Origin: Oscheius sp. JU75
Lineage: Eukaryota; Nematoda; Chromadorea; Rhabditida; Rhabditidae
Reading direction: 5' to 3'
Assembly: GCA_037178855.1 (NCBI GenBank)
Contig: JASJZC010000005.1
Coordinates: 10,974,001-11,038,000 of the forward strand
Length of the DNA: 64,000 bases
In this document: positions 24,296 to 36,210 of the stretch, one piece after another
Layout of the letters: each line of letters begins with the position of its first letter
Position numbering within the stretch: position 1 is the stretch's first letter
Notes under the pieces: model-generated
What the model saw: the letters and a program-made list of their open reading frames with translations, nothing else
What the model was told of the DNA's origin: nothing
Database searches by the model: none
Translations under genes and position numbers: made by a program

Positions 24296-26403
24296 ATGGG
24301 CTTCTGGGAACCGGCCCTCTGGCTTCCTCGGGATGTCTCTTGGAACCAGATCCCTCCAAAGTTCTATGATCTCATCTACCCAATGTATCTAGCAATCCCT
24401 CTGGTTATACTCAGGTGAGGTTTCCGAAAAGTACACTAGGAGACCCACGTTTTACAATCGGTGCTCCGGGTAGCCAGAGAGTGCCCCAGCCAAATGTTTG
24501 CATAATGGCTATCGGCTGGCCGTGCGAGTGCAGTTATCGATTTCAATCTACTCAGATTTTGGTCTAGGGGGAACTGAATGCAGATTTTTAGGTGACAGGG
24601 AAGCAAGATTATGGTTTGTTTAGTGTGAGTCAGAGCAGAGGACAGAGAGAGACTAACGAGAAGAAATCACACCGGAACAATGAACAACAAATAGAGCGTT
24701 TCTGTCTCAAAAAAACAAAACTTTCAGAATCCTCTTCGAGGGTCTCGTCGGAATTCCGCTTGCTTACTTTGCCGGCTATTACGGGAAAGGAGCGTCTCTT
24801 CCAAAACAAGTGAGAGTTTACACCTTCGCCGAAATTGACACGCATGTCCGAAGAAAAACAACAAACTTTCAGGTCGGCGCCTACCTGAGCGGCGGATTCT
24901 TAAGAAACACCAAAGAGAAGAGAGTTCTGGAATGTTTCTGGCGCTTCAGCTATTACTTTGCCGCCTTCATGTACGGTCTGATCGTCCTCTGGGATAAAAG
25001 TTGGCTCTGGGACGTTAAACAGTGCTGGATAGGATACCCTTTTCATCCTGTACCGAACTCTATCTGGTGAGTTTTTCATTCATTTTCCAATGTATGTTTG
25101 GCTTTAGGTGGTACTATACCATTGAAGCTGCTTTCTACTATTCCCTTCTCTGCTCTTCGTTCTTTGAAGTTCGAAGGAAAGACTTCTGGGAACTGATCAT
25201 CCATCATTTTGTCACTATCGGTCTACTTGCGACGAGTTGGACAATCAATTTTGTCAGGTGTGTTCAGATTCCTTGATGTTTTGATATTCAAAGCTGGTGG
25301 TTCTACCACCTCTCCTAAAAGCCCAATTTGGTCAAGAAACACCACCTGAATATTTCGTTTGGGTAGGAAAACTATGAAGATTGTAACATTTACACAGACG
25401 GAGAAGGAGCCAGGCCAAGATTGGTTGTTTACTAGAGCCAGTCTGGTGATCGTACCGATTCGTGGCCGCTTTCTTCGACCCACTTGTGTCATCAGGTCCC
25501 TGGGCTGGTCACCAGTGTCGGTCTGGTGACCAGACCAAAAATCTTCGTGGTACTGTTTGAATCACGTTTTGGTTTCACTGAGCTACAAATTGACGCATGA
25601 TTGAGAACGATAAGGTCAAAGAAAAGACCATTTCACAGTTTGGTATGCCACAAACTTCAGTGATCTTACCAAGAAAAGACTTCCTAGGCAACTTCTGCTA
25701 ACGAGACTGACTCAATCTTTTTCCCATTCTTTGTAGAGTCGGAAGCCTCGTTCTCCTCTCCCACGATGTCAGTGACTGGATTATGGAGTTGGGAAAGCTT
25801 GTCCGATACGACCACCGTTGGAAATCCTTGACCAATTTCATGTTCGTCATGTTCCTTCTCAGGTTTGACACTGTCTCTGTCATATTTTGATCCCATTTCT
25901 TCAGTTGGATAGTCAGTCGTCTCGGCTACTACCCCTTCGTTCTTATTCGCTCCGGTATCCAAGATGCCGCCGGTCTGATCCAGCCTGACTACGATCTATA
26001 TGACTTCTCCGTAGTTCCCTACGCTCCAAGAATGATCATTTTTCTATTGGCGACTCTTTTGATTCTTCACATTTTCTGGACCTACGTGATCGTCAAGGTC
26101 GTGATAAGGACACTGTCTGATGGAGAGGCTAAGGTAAAAGGGTGTATCTCTGTCTCTCACTCTCTCACTCTTAGTCTCTCTGTGTCTTTGTCTCTTTGTC
26201 TGCTAATCTCTCTGTCTCTTTTTGACATAGACTTTCAGGACGTTCGTTCTGATTCCGACTCCGAACACGAGGGTGATCCAGTGCTCAAGTCGGATAAGAA
26301 GAAACTGGTCAAGAGGAAAGAGAGAAGTTCTAACGAAGACACGGATAGCGATGAGGCAATCAAGAATGATCAGACAAGACGAAGAAAACCGAGACGGGAG
26401 TGA
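24296..26403 (+). CDS. Ceramide synthase (LAG1/TLC domain, HYL type)
   Basis: Acyl-CoA-dependent N-acylation of sphingoid base in the ER membrane. About eight exons join in phase to around 360 residues. The start at 24296 (MGFWEPALWLPRDVSW) sits right after a trans-splice acceptor. The TLC domain begins FWRFSYYFAAFMYGL and carries the Lag1p motif: WELIIHHFVTIGLLATSW, with the catalytic His pair, then SHDVSDWIMELGK, with the conserved Asp pair, split by a 470-base intron. Later membrane segments include MIIFLLATLLILHIFW. The acidic tail (DVRSDSDSEHEGD) and Lys/Arg-rich end are typical of ceramide synthases regulated by phosphorylation. There is no homeobox-like domain, as in HYL-1/HYL-2. Stop TGA at 26401-26403. 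Confidence 0.93.
25504..25536. repeat. Palindromic TGGTNACCA cluster in ceramide synthase intron
   Basis: GCTGGTCACCAG followed after a few bases by the palindrome GGTCTGGTGACCAGACC, with further TCTGGTGATC nearby at about 25441. Function unknown; it could be a decayed inverted-repeat element. Confidence 0.5.
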
Positions 26404-28595
26404 ATTTATGAAAAACAAGTTGTTATACCGTTCCTGTTGTCAAATGAAGTCTTGAAAACTGTGTCCCTTAGCCAAACCAAACAGGAACAAAGTTGTGGAC
26501 GAGACGGTATGGGAGAGATTACTGACTGTCGATATGTATATAAGGGAGTGGAGACGATACGGGGAGAGAATGATTCGCAAAATGAGACATAAGTATTTAT
26601 TTCCACGTATTCCTTGGCAGTTCAGGCATGATCTAGCCTGTCACTAGTCTTATCTCCTTCCTGTTTGAACTTTTTCACATAGTCGGGCATTGCTAAAAGA
26701 TACCATTCCCATGCATACCTGCACATTGAGGCACTTTTGAAGGTACATCCAGTCTGGTTAAAGTAGGAGAGAGTCGAAATGGAAAAGTTTCTGAGTACTA
26801 AAAGTACAAACACAATTTGCTCAGGTTTTGGACACTACTTGGAATACTCGAATTTTCCTGTTCTTTCAAAGTTTCCAAGGTCTCAAACGAAGATACGGTT
26901 TTGTTGAACTGACTCAATAGCTGAAAAGGGGCTGAGTTGCAAGGTGGTCTCTGGTTCTGTCTCTTAATCTTTACTTTTCATATTGTAGAATTGAGAACTG
27001 TTTTCAAGACACTCGCAGAAAAAGAGCTACAGCCTGAAAAAATGTCTCAGCCCAGAATCCTTTCTTCTTCAAAAAGCAGTATTTTCCTCTAGACCACTCT
27101 CAAAGCTACTTCGTTAGACTCGTTCTACATCGATCATGGTCTGAGGGTACCGCTGTTACGATCACGTTGAATTCGCGATGCTAGATATATATATGCGGAT
27201 TGGCCAGCCGAGATAGTATGGGTGAGACTTGGAGGCCCAGTAGTAAAACAAGACAGTACGGGGTCGCCTCGACTTGGATTCTCTTGTCTCTATGTCTCTC
27301 TGATTCCCTGTCTCTCCGTCACTCCACTTTTTTGCCGCTCTGTCTCTCTGTTTCTCATTTTGTAGCCCGCCAACCTCTGCCCCTTGAATTGCAACATGTT
27401 CAATCATCATGCGCGCGAGAATATGTGTCGACGAGAAAACCTCATGCGCTGTTGCCATGGCAGGGAAACGCGCGGCGGTTCTTGAGAGAAGGCCTGTCTT
27501 CGCACTCTGTAATCTGCGATTGTTATCCACCAGCTGGAAATAGGAGGCTCCACCACCTGCTTATACTGTCTCCCTGTCCTCCCTACAGTAATCCTCCACG
27601 TAATCATCCCACCCTACCTCACCATTGACTAGGCTCAGTGAATCATTTCGCTCTTCATTATTCCGAGTTCACAGGTCACCCTGGGCAACAGGCTCTTTTT
27701 CTGCTTGGACAACTTTGCCTGAAGACAATTAAGCTCATTTCCCGAGCAGCCACTGGCCTTGGACACCTGCTAGTAGTTTTGCAATGAATGGCTTCCACCT
27801 TATCTCTGTATTTTTTATGACATCAAGGGGGTTATTCATTAAATTATTGGGTGTCTCCACAGTGAAATTCTGGTTATGACTAGCGTATAGTCTGGTTAGA
27901 GAAAGCACCTGTTTTTTTTCGTCAATAGTCTTTTTTCAGAGCTACTCTTTCCTAGAGAACGGACTGTCAGTTTGAGGGAAAAGTACGCAAAAGTTCAAAG
28001 TTATTATATTTCTCATAGCTCCAAAATCATCTTTGCTAACTTTTTCCTTTTGAAAACTTCCCACGTTCTTTTAACTTTTCAGACTCTCCGTGTCCTTGAA
28101 ATTGGCAAAAAACACCTATTCAGTCGTCTTTGAAATCGCAATCCTTTCTAAGATCAGGACAATTTGTGAGCCACCTTTTATTCTTGATTCCATAGCAAAT
28201 CTTTAAATCTACCACACCCTTCTCCCAACGTACTCTCGCCCCCTTCTTCAAGAGCAGGCTGACGTCTTTGAACATGTCTAGACTCCAGACTCTGCTTTTT
28301 CCCTCTTGACGGGCTTGAAATTACTGTCAGTGCCTTTGTGAACCATTTTTCTTTATGGTCACAACCCTCCTCTCTTTCCTTTCCTTTTCTTCCCGCCCCC
28401 AGAAAAAAAACTTTTAGTTCAATAACTCTTTGATTCGAGACCAAGTTTCTTGTGGAACATTCCTTGACCTGACAATTTTTCCAAGGCTCTTCCATCAGTC
28501 CTCCTAACCAACATTTTCTAGCCTGTCACCTATTTTTTCCATTCTTAACACTTCATTTCCTCGTCGCTCCTAACTAATTACCCGCATTCAGCCCG
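26404..28595. other. Large spacer without a recognised gene
   Basis: 2.2 kb between ceramide synthase and kinesin. It contains repeat copy B (about 26995-27170), a short (TA)n at about 27185 and a CT-type repeat at about 27280-27360. A minus-strand frame at 26622-26813 (62 residues, Met start, several Cys) could be a small secreted peptide but has no recognisable family. No other coding exon is convincing. Confidence 0.4.
26995..27170 (+). repeat. Dispersed repeat, copy B
   Basis: Matches 11980-12160 by eye over most of its length. Shared blocks: AAAAGCAGTATTTTCC, CACTCTCAAAGC, ACTTCGTTA, GTACCGCTG and ACGATCAC. Orientation is the same in both copies. Confidence 0.65.
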
Positions 28596-31409
28596 ATGGC
28601 TGAATGTGTTCGTGTAATTACAAGATGCCGCCCAATGAACGACAGGGAGAAAGGGCTTAATTCAAAGGTTACCCATATTTTTGTTCCTTAAACAAAGGAT
28701 TTAGCCATGCGTGGAGATGGAATCTGCTACTGGACAAGTGAGCCTGATAAGTGATGATGGCCCTCCGAAGCAGTTTACCTTTGACGGTGCCTATTATATG
28801 GACTCTACGGGGGAGCAGATCTACAACGACATTGTTTTCCCGTTAGTCGAGGTCTGAATGGGATTAGATTAGCTGGATCGAGAAGGAAAACATTTAGAGC
28901 GTCATTGAGGGTTATAATGGCACCGTTTTCGCTTATGGACAGACGGGAGCAGGGAAAACGTTCTCGATGCAAGGTGAGAATAAGAATCGGGCAGAGACAG
29001 AGTGACAAAAACGCAGATAGAATTAACTCATATTCTTATAGGTCTCCCTGACGTTCCACCCCAAAGAGGAATCACCCCCAGGGTCTTTGATCACATCTTC
29101 ATGGCCACTTCCGTCACGGAATCGCAGAAATTTCTTATCCACTGCAGCTACCTCGAGGTTCCGAGTATCTGATCCCACCTATCGTTCAGTTCAGATTTAC
29201 AACGAAGAAGTCAGAGATCTTCTTGGACCAGACAAGACGGTGAAGCTTGAAGTCAAGGAGAATCCTGACAGAGGAGTCTACGTAGCTGGGCTGACTACCC
29301 ATCTCTGTCATGATGTCAAGGCTTGTCAGAAAATGATGGACCAGGGGTTTAACAATCGACAAGTTGGAGCGACGTTGATGAATAAGGTGAGCCTCTATCT
29401 CTCTGTATAATTTCCCTCTTTTAGGATTCATCAAGAAGCCATTCAATTTTTACTGTTTACGTCGAGTGCATAAACGAAAACACGGGCAATATCAGGACGG
29501 GAAAGTTGAATCTTGTAGATCTGGCTGGGAGTGAAAGACAGTCCAAAACAGGTTACTTCACCATAGAGTAGAGATCCATAACTTATTTAGGGGCGACCGG
29601 AGACAGGTTCAAAGAAGCCACAAAGATTAACCTGTCTCTCTCAGCCCTGGGAAATGTCATCTCGGCACTGGTTGACGGAAAATCGAAACATATTCCTTAC
29701 AGGGACAGTAAGTTGACCAGATTGCTACAGGTAGAGTTTAAACAGATCCCAAAAAAAAGTAAAGTTAAGGATTCCTTGGGTGGAAATACCAAGACCATCA
29801 TGTTGGCTTGTATCTCACCCTCTGACAACAATTACGATGAGACTCTGTCCACCCTGAGGTCAGTGAAACAGGAGACATAGAAAAACAGAGACAGAGATAG
29901 GGGAACAGCGAAACAAGGAAACTAAGAGACAGAGAGGCAAGTCACGAGCTGTTCCCTTTAGGTATGCAAACAGAGCGAAGAACATCAAGAACAAGCCCAA
30001 GATCAATGAGGACCCGAAAGATGCTCTCCTGCGAGAATACCAACAAGAAATCGAGCGTCTCAAGGCTATGGTATCCAACGGAGGTGTCGTACCCACCGCT
30101 GCCTTTGATGTCGAAACAGAGAGACAGAAGCTGAGAGAAGAGTTTGAAGAGGCAATGAACGAGCTGAGGTAACCGTATTTGCTATTCCTAAGTGTGATCC
30201 AATTCAGATCCGAGGCTCAAAAGGAACAATTGAGCAAGGCTCAGCTGCAGGAGGAACTCTTACAGCTTAAGAATGAGTATGAGAGAGCCAATGCCGATTT
30301 GGATTCTTTGGGCAAGATTGATCCGAAGGAAGCGGCAAAGAAACTGCAACAGCTACAGGAACAGTTCGTTGGTGGTGAACAGGCTGGCAACGAGCAATTG
30401 AAACAGAGGAGAATGAAGAAGTTGAATGATGCCAGGACAAAGACTGAAAAGTTGGCTGGTAAGCTAACGCTGTTTCTCTTTCTCTCTATCTTTCTGTATC
30501 TCTGTCTCTCTATCTCTCTGTATTACTGTTTCTCTGTCTCTCTCTAGACACATTACAATTCCAGCTGCTCTGAATGTCCACAAAGATGACCCTCTCCTAC
30601 AAGTATATAGTACAACCCAAGAAAAATTGGATGCTGTCAGTAAGGAATTGAAGAAGGAGCAGAATAGAGTGAGTCATGTGCCTTAGTATCTTCAATCCGA
30701 CCAGGTTCACGCCCTAGAAAGTGAGATTGAAGACCTCCAAAGTGAATTCGAGCTGGATCGTCTTGACTACCTGGACACTATCAGGAAGCAGGACCAACAG
30801 CTGAAACTTATGTCTCAGATTCTGGACAAGATCCAGCCGGTCATCAAAAAAGTTTGTTGTCTGCTGGATATAACAAAATCTCTCAGGACTGCAACTACTA
30901 CAACTTGGAGAAGATCAAGAAGGATGCTGTTTGGAGTGACGACGAGGGTAGATGGGTGCTTCCAGAAATGAGTGTCAACAAAACTGTCCTACCCAATGCG
31001 ACCAATGGTCTTGGACCGAAGTCGGAGAGCTACAATAGGCTACATGTGGACGACGAAGCAGTAGATACTACCAATTTGAGAAGGGTAAGTAGGAGACAGA
31101 GACAGTCTCTTACTACTCAAATCATTCCAGAGACTTCTTAAAAGCGAAGAAGAAAACTCCTGGGGCAACTACTTCAAGTCCAACGCCAAAGGAAATGTGG
31201 CCGAAAAGTACAACAAGACTGGCAAAAAGAACGGTGAGGTCTCAAAAAAACCTTCACAACTAAATTCAGAAGTCCGTAGCTACTTTCCCAAGACTCATTT
31301 GGACAGTTTAATGAAAGGAGTCATCTACATGGACGACATTTATGCTAAGCCAAAAATGGAGTCCAAATCTCCGATGAGACCGACACGCCTTGATGCTATT
31401 CATCGATAG
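28596..31409 (+). CDS. osm-3: Kinesin-2 motor, OSM-3/KIF17 type
   Basis: Plus-end microtubule motor that, in the OSM-3/KIF17 family, drives anterograde intraflagellar transport in sensory cilia. The N-terminal motor domain starts [20 protein letters not shown] and has [21 protein letters not shown]-loop [20 protein letters not shown], switch I SSRSHSIF, switch [11 protein letters not shown], and [20 protein letters not shown]. The neck begins [20 protein letters not shown]. Coiled-coil segments follow ([35 protein letters not shown]) and a basic tail ends [12 protein letters not shown] before TAG at 31407-31409. About 15 exons join in phase at the sites checked. The similarity to OSM-3 (motor sequence and short tail) outweighs that to KIF3 subunits. 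GAGACA/TCTGTC introns occur at about 29870-29940 and 30475-30545. Confidence 0.93.
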
Positions 31410-31613
31410 AACGGGAGCAAAAACCAGTGATCAATTAATATTCGAGAACAGAAAAACCGAGTGCCTGTGTATAGAGAAAGAGATTTATAAATCGTCTTCT
31501 GATCGCTTGTCTCTCTGTCCCTCTGCCTTTCAGTCTTTATGTCTCTTTGTTTTTCTGCATCTCTGTCTCTCAGTCTCTCTGTTTTATACCGTTAAAATCG
31601 CTTTATTTCACTT

Positions 31614-32087
31614 CTACTGCTGCTTAAAATTTTGCCTGGTCAAGTCAATGTGGACTTTGTATTTGCACTCGTCGTCGCTTTCATTGCATCGCCTGCTTGG
31701 CCTATCGGATTCCCAAACCACTGGATATGCTGAAAACTATTTGTTGAAGAAAGGTTCTTCAAACCTCGGCATGGTTTCCTGCGGAAGTGCACGTATGGAC
31801 CGTCTTCAAGAAGAACCTGTCCTCCGGAATCGCATCCGTCGTTGCCGGTGAGCGTGACCTGTTGTTCAACCCTTAAAATTTGAGGCCCAAATGATGCCAC
31901 GGTATCGTACGGATTCAAGAAGAAGTCTTTCTATACTATTCCAGATCGAAAACTGTTGTGAACTCACCTATACCAGGTAGATTTGAGCACCGAAATGGTT
32001 ACTGAACTCGCAGTTGTTAGACACTTCCACGGTGATTTTCATGGCGTGAGTAACAGTAAAGGCGACGAAGGGGAAGAAGATCTTCAT
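31614..32087 (-). CDS. Small secreted Cys-containing protein, cluster member 1
   Basis: A three-exon gene starting at 32087 with a signal peptide (MKIFFPFVAFTVTHA). Exon 2 begins KDFFLNPYDTVASFGPQIL and contains VEQQVTLTGNDGCDSGGQVL. Exon 3 reads AYPVVWESDRPSRRCNESDD and ends LTRQNFKQQ at TAG 31614-31616. All junctions are in phase, and a reverse AATAAA lies just downstream (about 31603). Six Cys suggest disulfides. It starts head-to-head with the related plus-strand gene at 32326, with about 240 bases between the two ATGs. Family not recognised. Confidence 0.7.
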
Positions 32088-32325
32088 CGTTGTGGTGGGG
32101 CATAGGCAGTTTCATTGAATTTATTGGCGCCTGGGATTGTGCGGAATACTAATCAGTTGCCTGTCTGGCTGTCAGTCAAACAAAAGGGTAAAGAGACAGA
32201 GAGACAGAGGGACAGAGAGACAACTTAAATTTTGTTCACCACAGACAGACAGAAACCCGATTAGCATTCCACACAACATTCTCCCCCAATATAAACTATC
32301 TGCAGAAAGAAGAGCCTACACTCCG

Positions 32326-32563
32326 ATGAAAATCTTCCTCCTCTTCTCCTTCTTTGTCGCTTCCGAAGCGGCCAAGATCATAGTGCATGCAACCTTCCGT
32401 TGTCCATTCCGGGACCGCATCGCTATTAATCCTATTTTGATAGAGATTCGCATAAAATATAATCATTAACCAGACAGATCAGGTGACTCTGAAGGCTGAA
32501 GATGACAGTGATCCTGTAGGAACCTCTGAGTTCTACTTGACCACGTTCAGTACTTGCACCTAA
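32326..32563 (+). CDS. Small secreted protein, cluster member 2 (possibly truncated)
   Basis: The first exon encodes a signal peptide and N-terminus close to member 1: MKIFLLFSFFVASEAAKIIV, then FRCPFRDRIAINP. A second exon reads DQVTLKAEDDSDPVG and STCT before TAA at 32561-32563, matching the VEQQVTLTGND region of member 1. It lacks the Cys-rich third exon of member 1. The intron between the exons has no ideal GT donor (a GC donor is the best choice), so the gene may be decaying or need a different model. Confidence 0.5.
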
Positions 32564-32814
32564 TACTTGACCTACTTGACGGCAAAATGTTTGGGGTCAC
32601 AAGGTTAGAAAATAAAAATTTTAAAAATAAATCATTTTTCAAAAACGTGTCGATGTCTCCCGATATTCGTAACCCAAGCTGGCTTTTCAAATCTACCTAT
32701 CAGATTGACCTTCATACTTTGGCTAGAGATTTAAAAACCTTCCAAATTGTGGGGCGTTACGTTTCAGACCGATTGGATAACCCTGAATGGCTCCTTCAGC
32801 ATTGCAAGCATGGT

Positions 32815-33111
32815 TTATTTGGAGGTGAACTCGTAGTGTTCGCCTCCAGCATCGCCCTGCTCCTCACCGGTGATTCTCAAAGACTCTTCAACATTAATGA
32901 TTCTTCTTGGCATTGTTCCAAGTTCGTCGTCCGGGCTCCAGGACCCGAAAGTTTGCTGGAAAGTAGTCAAATCAGATAGAGGCATACACTGACCTCCTTT
33001 AGGAGAATGTGGGCTTCCTGTGAAACGATCACGGTACGGACAGTTGATTGTAAAGTCTGAAGAGACGAGGAGGAAAAATATATGGCTCAGGCGATCCTTG
33101 GTCGTACTCAA
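32815..33111 (-). pseudogene. Cluster member 3, fragment of the same secreted family
   Basis: The minus strand encodes FTINCPYRDRFTGSPHSPKG, matching FRCPFRDR of member 2, then an intron of about 38 bases and an exon reading INVEESLRITGEEQGDAGGE and ending EFTSK, matching the QVTLKAEDDSDP region. The N-terminus lacks a convincing signal peptide and the frame stops early, so I treat it as a relic or a poorly modelled third paralogue. Confidence 0.4.
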
Positions 33112-33356
33112 GTGCTCGGTTCGGAAACCGAATACGAGTAATATGAAACTTATTGCTCGGTCATTGAATCGAGCTGCTCGGCCATCCCTATTACAAATCC
33201 ATTAGACGATTAAAGCTCGGATTAGATGGTCAAGACAGGACAAAATCAAATCACATTGTGGAACAGCATTGCGCGGAAACAACATTTGTGACTTTGATCT
33301 GTGTGGCCTATGACCAATGTGTAACTGCGCTCACTTATCGGCAACCAGATCGCAAA

Positions 33357-35508
33357 ATGAGGCTGTGTCTACTCTTTACCGCACTTCAAGCATGTCTCTC
33401 TTACAAATTCCTCGTCTACTCTCCACTCTTTGGACATTCTCACACAACATTTATGGCTAAGATTGCCGATACTTTGACTGCAGCTGGGCACGAAGTGGTA
33501 GGGTCCTTTCCCAATAACTGAAAGTCACCTTTCCAGACGTTTTTGGTTCCGATCATGGACACAGATTTGGTCGGGAGAGGAAGTGTGACTCTCACAAAAG
33601 ATGTCATTACAATTGACGGCACACCCAGAATTTACGAAACGATGAAAGACATGCACAATATTGTTCTGAAAGCCATGTGGGAACTGAGTCCTGACGTCTT
33701 TGGGATGCTGCAGATGTTCCAGAACGTGACCGAAATGTCAGAAGCTACGTGTCAGCGTAAGTCTATGACAGAGAGATAGAGAGACAGAGGGACAGAGAAT
33801 ACAGAGAGATAGACAGTGACAGAGCTCAAACTGACTTCTCAGATGTGATGAGACAAGATGAGGTCTTTGCTGAGCTCCGAAAGAGAAATTATGATGTGGG
33901 GATTCTCGAACCGACGTCAATTTGTGGCTTTGGTGAGCCGAGCTTAGTTTTTGTATGTCTTGCTTCAGGAGTCTTCGAGCATATCGGAGTTCCAGCTACG
34001 ATTGGAGCAATCTCAGCTGCACAGATTGACATCATTTCTTACTATTTGGGTGAACCGCTCGCTCCCAGCTATGTTCCCTCAATGTCTGGAGCAGATGGCG
34101 ATCAAATGGGACTGTTGGCACGAGCCGCTAATCTTCTCAGCACTGTGGCTGGTTTCAAGTTCGTGACTGGAATTCTGGAAAAAGAAGGGAACATCGTCAA
34201 AGAGAAGCTTGGCGACAAATGGCCAGGCATCGGAAACTTGATTGCCAAGAGTTCCTTCATGTTCACCAATGCCAATCCCTACTTGAACTATCCTCGTCCC
34301 TTGATTCATAAAACGGTCGAGATTGGCGGGATCACTATCGATGCTAAGAATCCTGGAACAGTGGGAGAGAAATGGGACAAGGTTTTGAATGAAAGAAAGG
34401 ACAATGTCTTCATCTCGTTCGGATCAGTAGCAAAGAGCAGCAACATGCCGGAGCTATGGAGGTGGGTGTTTCTTCAAGTTTGAATCTCAAGTTTGAATCT
34501 CTAACAAGCCACATCTGCATTCGGCACAGGAAAGTTCGGCCTGGCGGGGACGATTGACCAAATTTGTATGTTTGAGGGGCCAAGATGATATTTTCAAGGG
34601 TTGCAATGCTCTGCTGCAAAGTTGTAGAGCTCGAAATGATTTACAACTTTACATAACATCGCAAAGCCGGAAATTGCAACTTTCGAAGTTTCAAGCTCAG
34701 TTTTTCAGAGAATCCATTCTAACAATGTGTGCGTCTCTTCCTAATATAACTTTCATCTGGAAGTATGAAGCCGAAACGGACATGGCTGATCACATTCCCA
34801 ACCTCTATCTCTCTCCCTGGCTACCACAAAATGCCCTCCTTGCTGATAAAAGGCTCTCGCTCTTCATCACCCACGGTGGTCTGGGCTCTATTACTGAAGT
34901 GGCTCATATCGGAAAGCCGGCTATTACGGTTCGTCTCTTTTTTAGTGGCACAACTTGGACGAAAATTCAGATTCCTCTCTTCGCAGATCAGCCGCGCAAC
35001 GCTGAAATGCTGGCCAGACAGGGAGGTGCCATTGCTTTGCATAAAGTGGACTTGGCCAAGCCGGAGGTCTTGAAAAAGACTATTCAGGCTGTCTTAAGTG
35101 ATTCCAAGTATCACCTTTCTGTTTTTAAAATTGTTCTGTTCAGGTACAAAAATGCTGCCACAAGACTGGCCAACATGCTCAAGGAACAACCATTCACTCC
35201 CAGTGAACTCGTAGTCAAACATGCCGAATTTGTTGCCAAGTAGGTTTTTGAACTATCTGCCTCTCTATATTTCCGTATCTCTGTTTCTCTGTCTTTCTGT
35301 CTTGTGTCCAACTATCCCGATTTCCAGATTTGGTACTCTCACCACCTTGGATCCACAGGGAAGACATCTTTCTTTCGTCGAGTATTATTTCATTGACGTC
35401 ATACTCCTCCTACTTTCTTTAATAGTCGTAATTCTTGGAATGGTGCTAGTATCTCTCCGCTGTCTGTTTCGAAAATTGCGTGGGTATCAGAAAAGAAAGA
35501 CGGAGTAA
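33357..35508 (+). CDS. UDP-glucuronosyltransferase (UGT family)
   Basis: A type I ER enzyme that conjugates UDP-sugars to small hydrophobic substrates. Start at 33357 with signal peptide MRLCLLFTALQACLS, followed by KFLVYSPLFGHSHTTFMAKI and the family's N-terminal FGHSH. The mid-region contains FISFGSVAKSSNMPE. The UGT signature is present: WLPQNALLADKRLSLFITHG, GLGSITEVAHIGKPAI, then IPLFADQPRNAEMLARQGGA after a short intron. The C-terminus has a membrane anchor (FIDVILLLLSLIVVILGMVL) and a dilysine-like tail (YQKRKTE), as expected for ER retention. About eight exons; the intron at 34462-34708 is the longest. Stop 35506-35508; AATAAA at 35525. Substrate cannot be predicted. Confidence 0.94.
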
Positions 35509-36210
35509 CATTGAAGAAGTTTCCAATAAAGTTTTGAGACAGAGACAGTCTAGTATTCAGAGCTTTAGTTTCTTCGCAAATTTACTAGCCCTTATCCTCG
35601 ATCACGCGTGCAGATTAGCCTCGTTTCCCCAGCCTTAGGACAAGAGAACGAGCTCCACCACACATCAACGTATTCCTCGAGAAACTTTGGCCCCTCCCCT
35701 GCCTACTTTTCTCACTCTCCTCTCTGGTCAATAGAGTCCCCGTCCTCTTATTACCTTATTTGCTAACATTTCCTGACCACAGCTGTTCATCATAGTAGTT
35801 TAACGCCAGGTGTAGGGGGTGACGTCATAAGACTCTTTGCCGGAGGGGAACCCATGCCGATTCAGCACTCAGCCGGCTAATAATCGGCCTCACGGGCTAG
35901 AGGCGCGAGCCCGATCGACTCGGGCTCTTCATTATTTTGACCCCACCTCTTTTAGCAGTTTTGAGCTCGGTGCTCCTTTATCCAGCCCCATAAACAGCCC
36001 TCACGCTCTAACTGAATCAGGGCGGCAGAGCCCCTCTTTCAGGTCCCTAATGTTCTTTGCACAAAGGCTCCGGCTGAGAGTGCACTTCCCTGGAATTTAT
36101 TCTCTCGCAGTAGTCTATATCTTCTTTCTCTAAACTTTGGCTTACAAAGGCTTCGAAAAACAGAGACTAAATCTCTGAAATTCCAGGTCGATGCGGCGAA
36201 GAAAGCGTCG
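35509..36210. other. Spacer between UGT and ligand-gated channel
   Basis: 700 bases with the UGT polyadenylation signal at 35525. A palindromic CGAGCCCGATCGACTCGGGCTC occurs at about 35906-35927. A trans-splice-like AATTCCAG lies at about 36178-36186 before two nearby ATGs (36191 out of frame, 36211 the likely start). No gene recognised. Confidence 0.4.

Noticed and set aside
26622-26813. Possible small secreted peptide on the minus strand
   Set aside because: Met-initiated and Cys-containing, but no convincing signal peptide or family and ambiguous splice sites; noted only in the spacer entry.
32554-32979. Plus-strand 141-residue frame
   Set aside because: Its second half is antisense to the third secreted-family member, whose minus-strand reading has clear family similarity.
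35837-36133. Plus-strand 98-residue frame upstream of the channel
   Set aside because: No family match, no signal peptide and crossed by a palindromic GC-rich stretch; the channel's true start with signal peptide lies just downstream.
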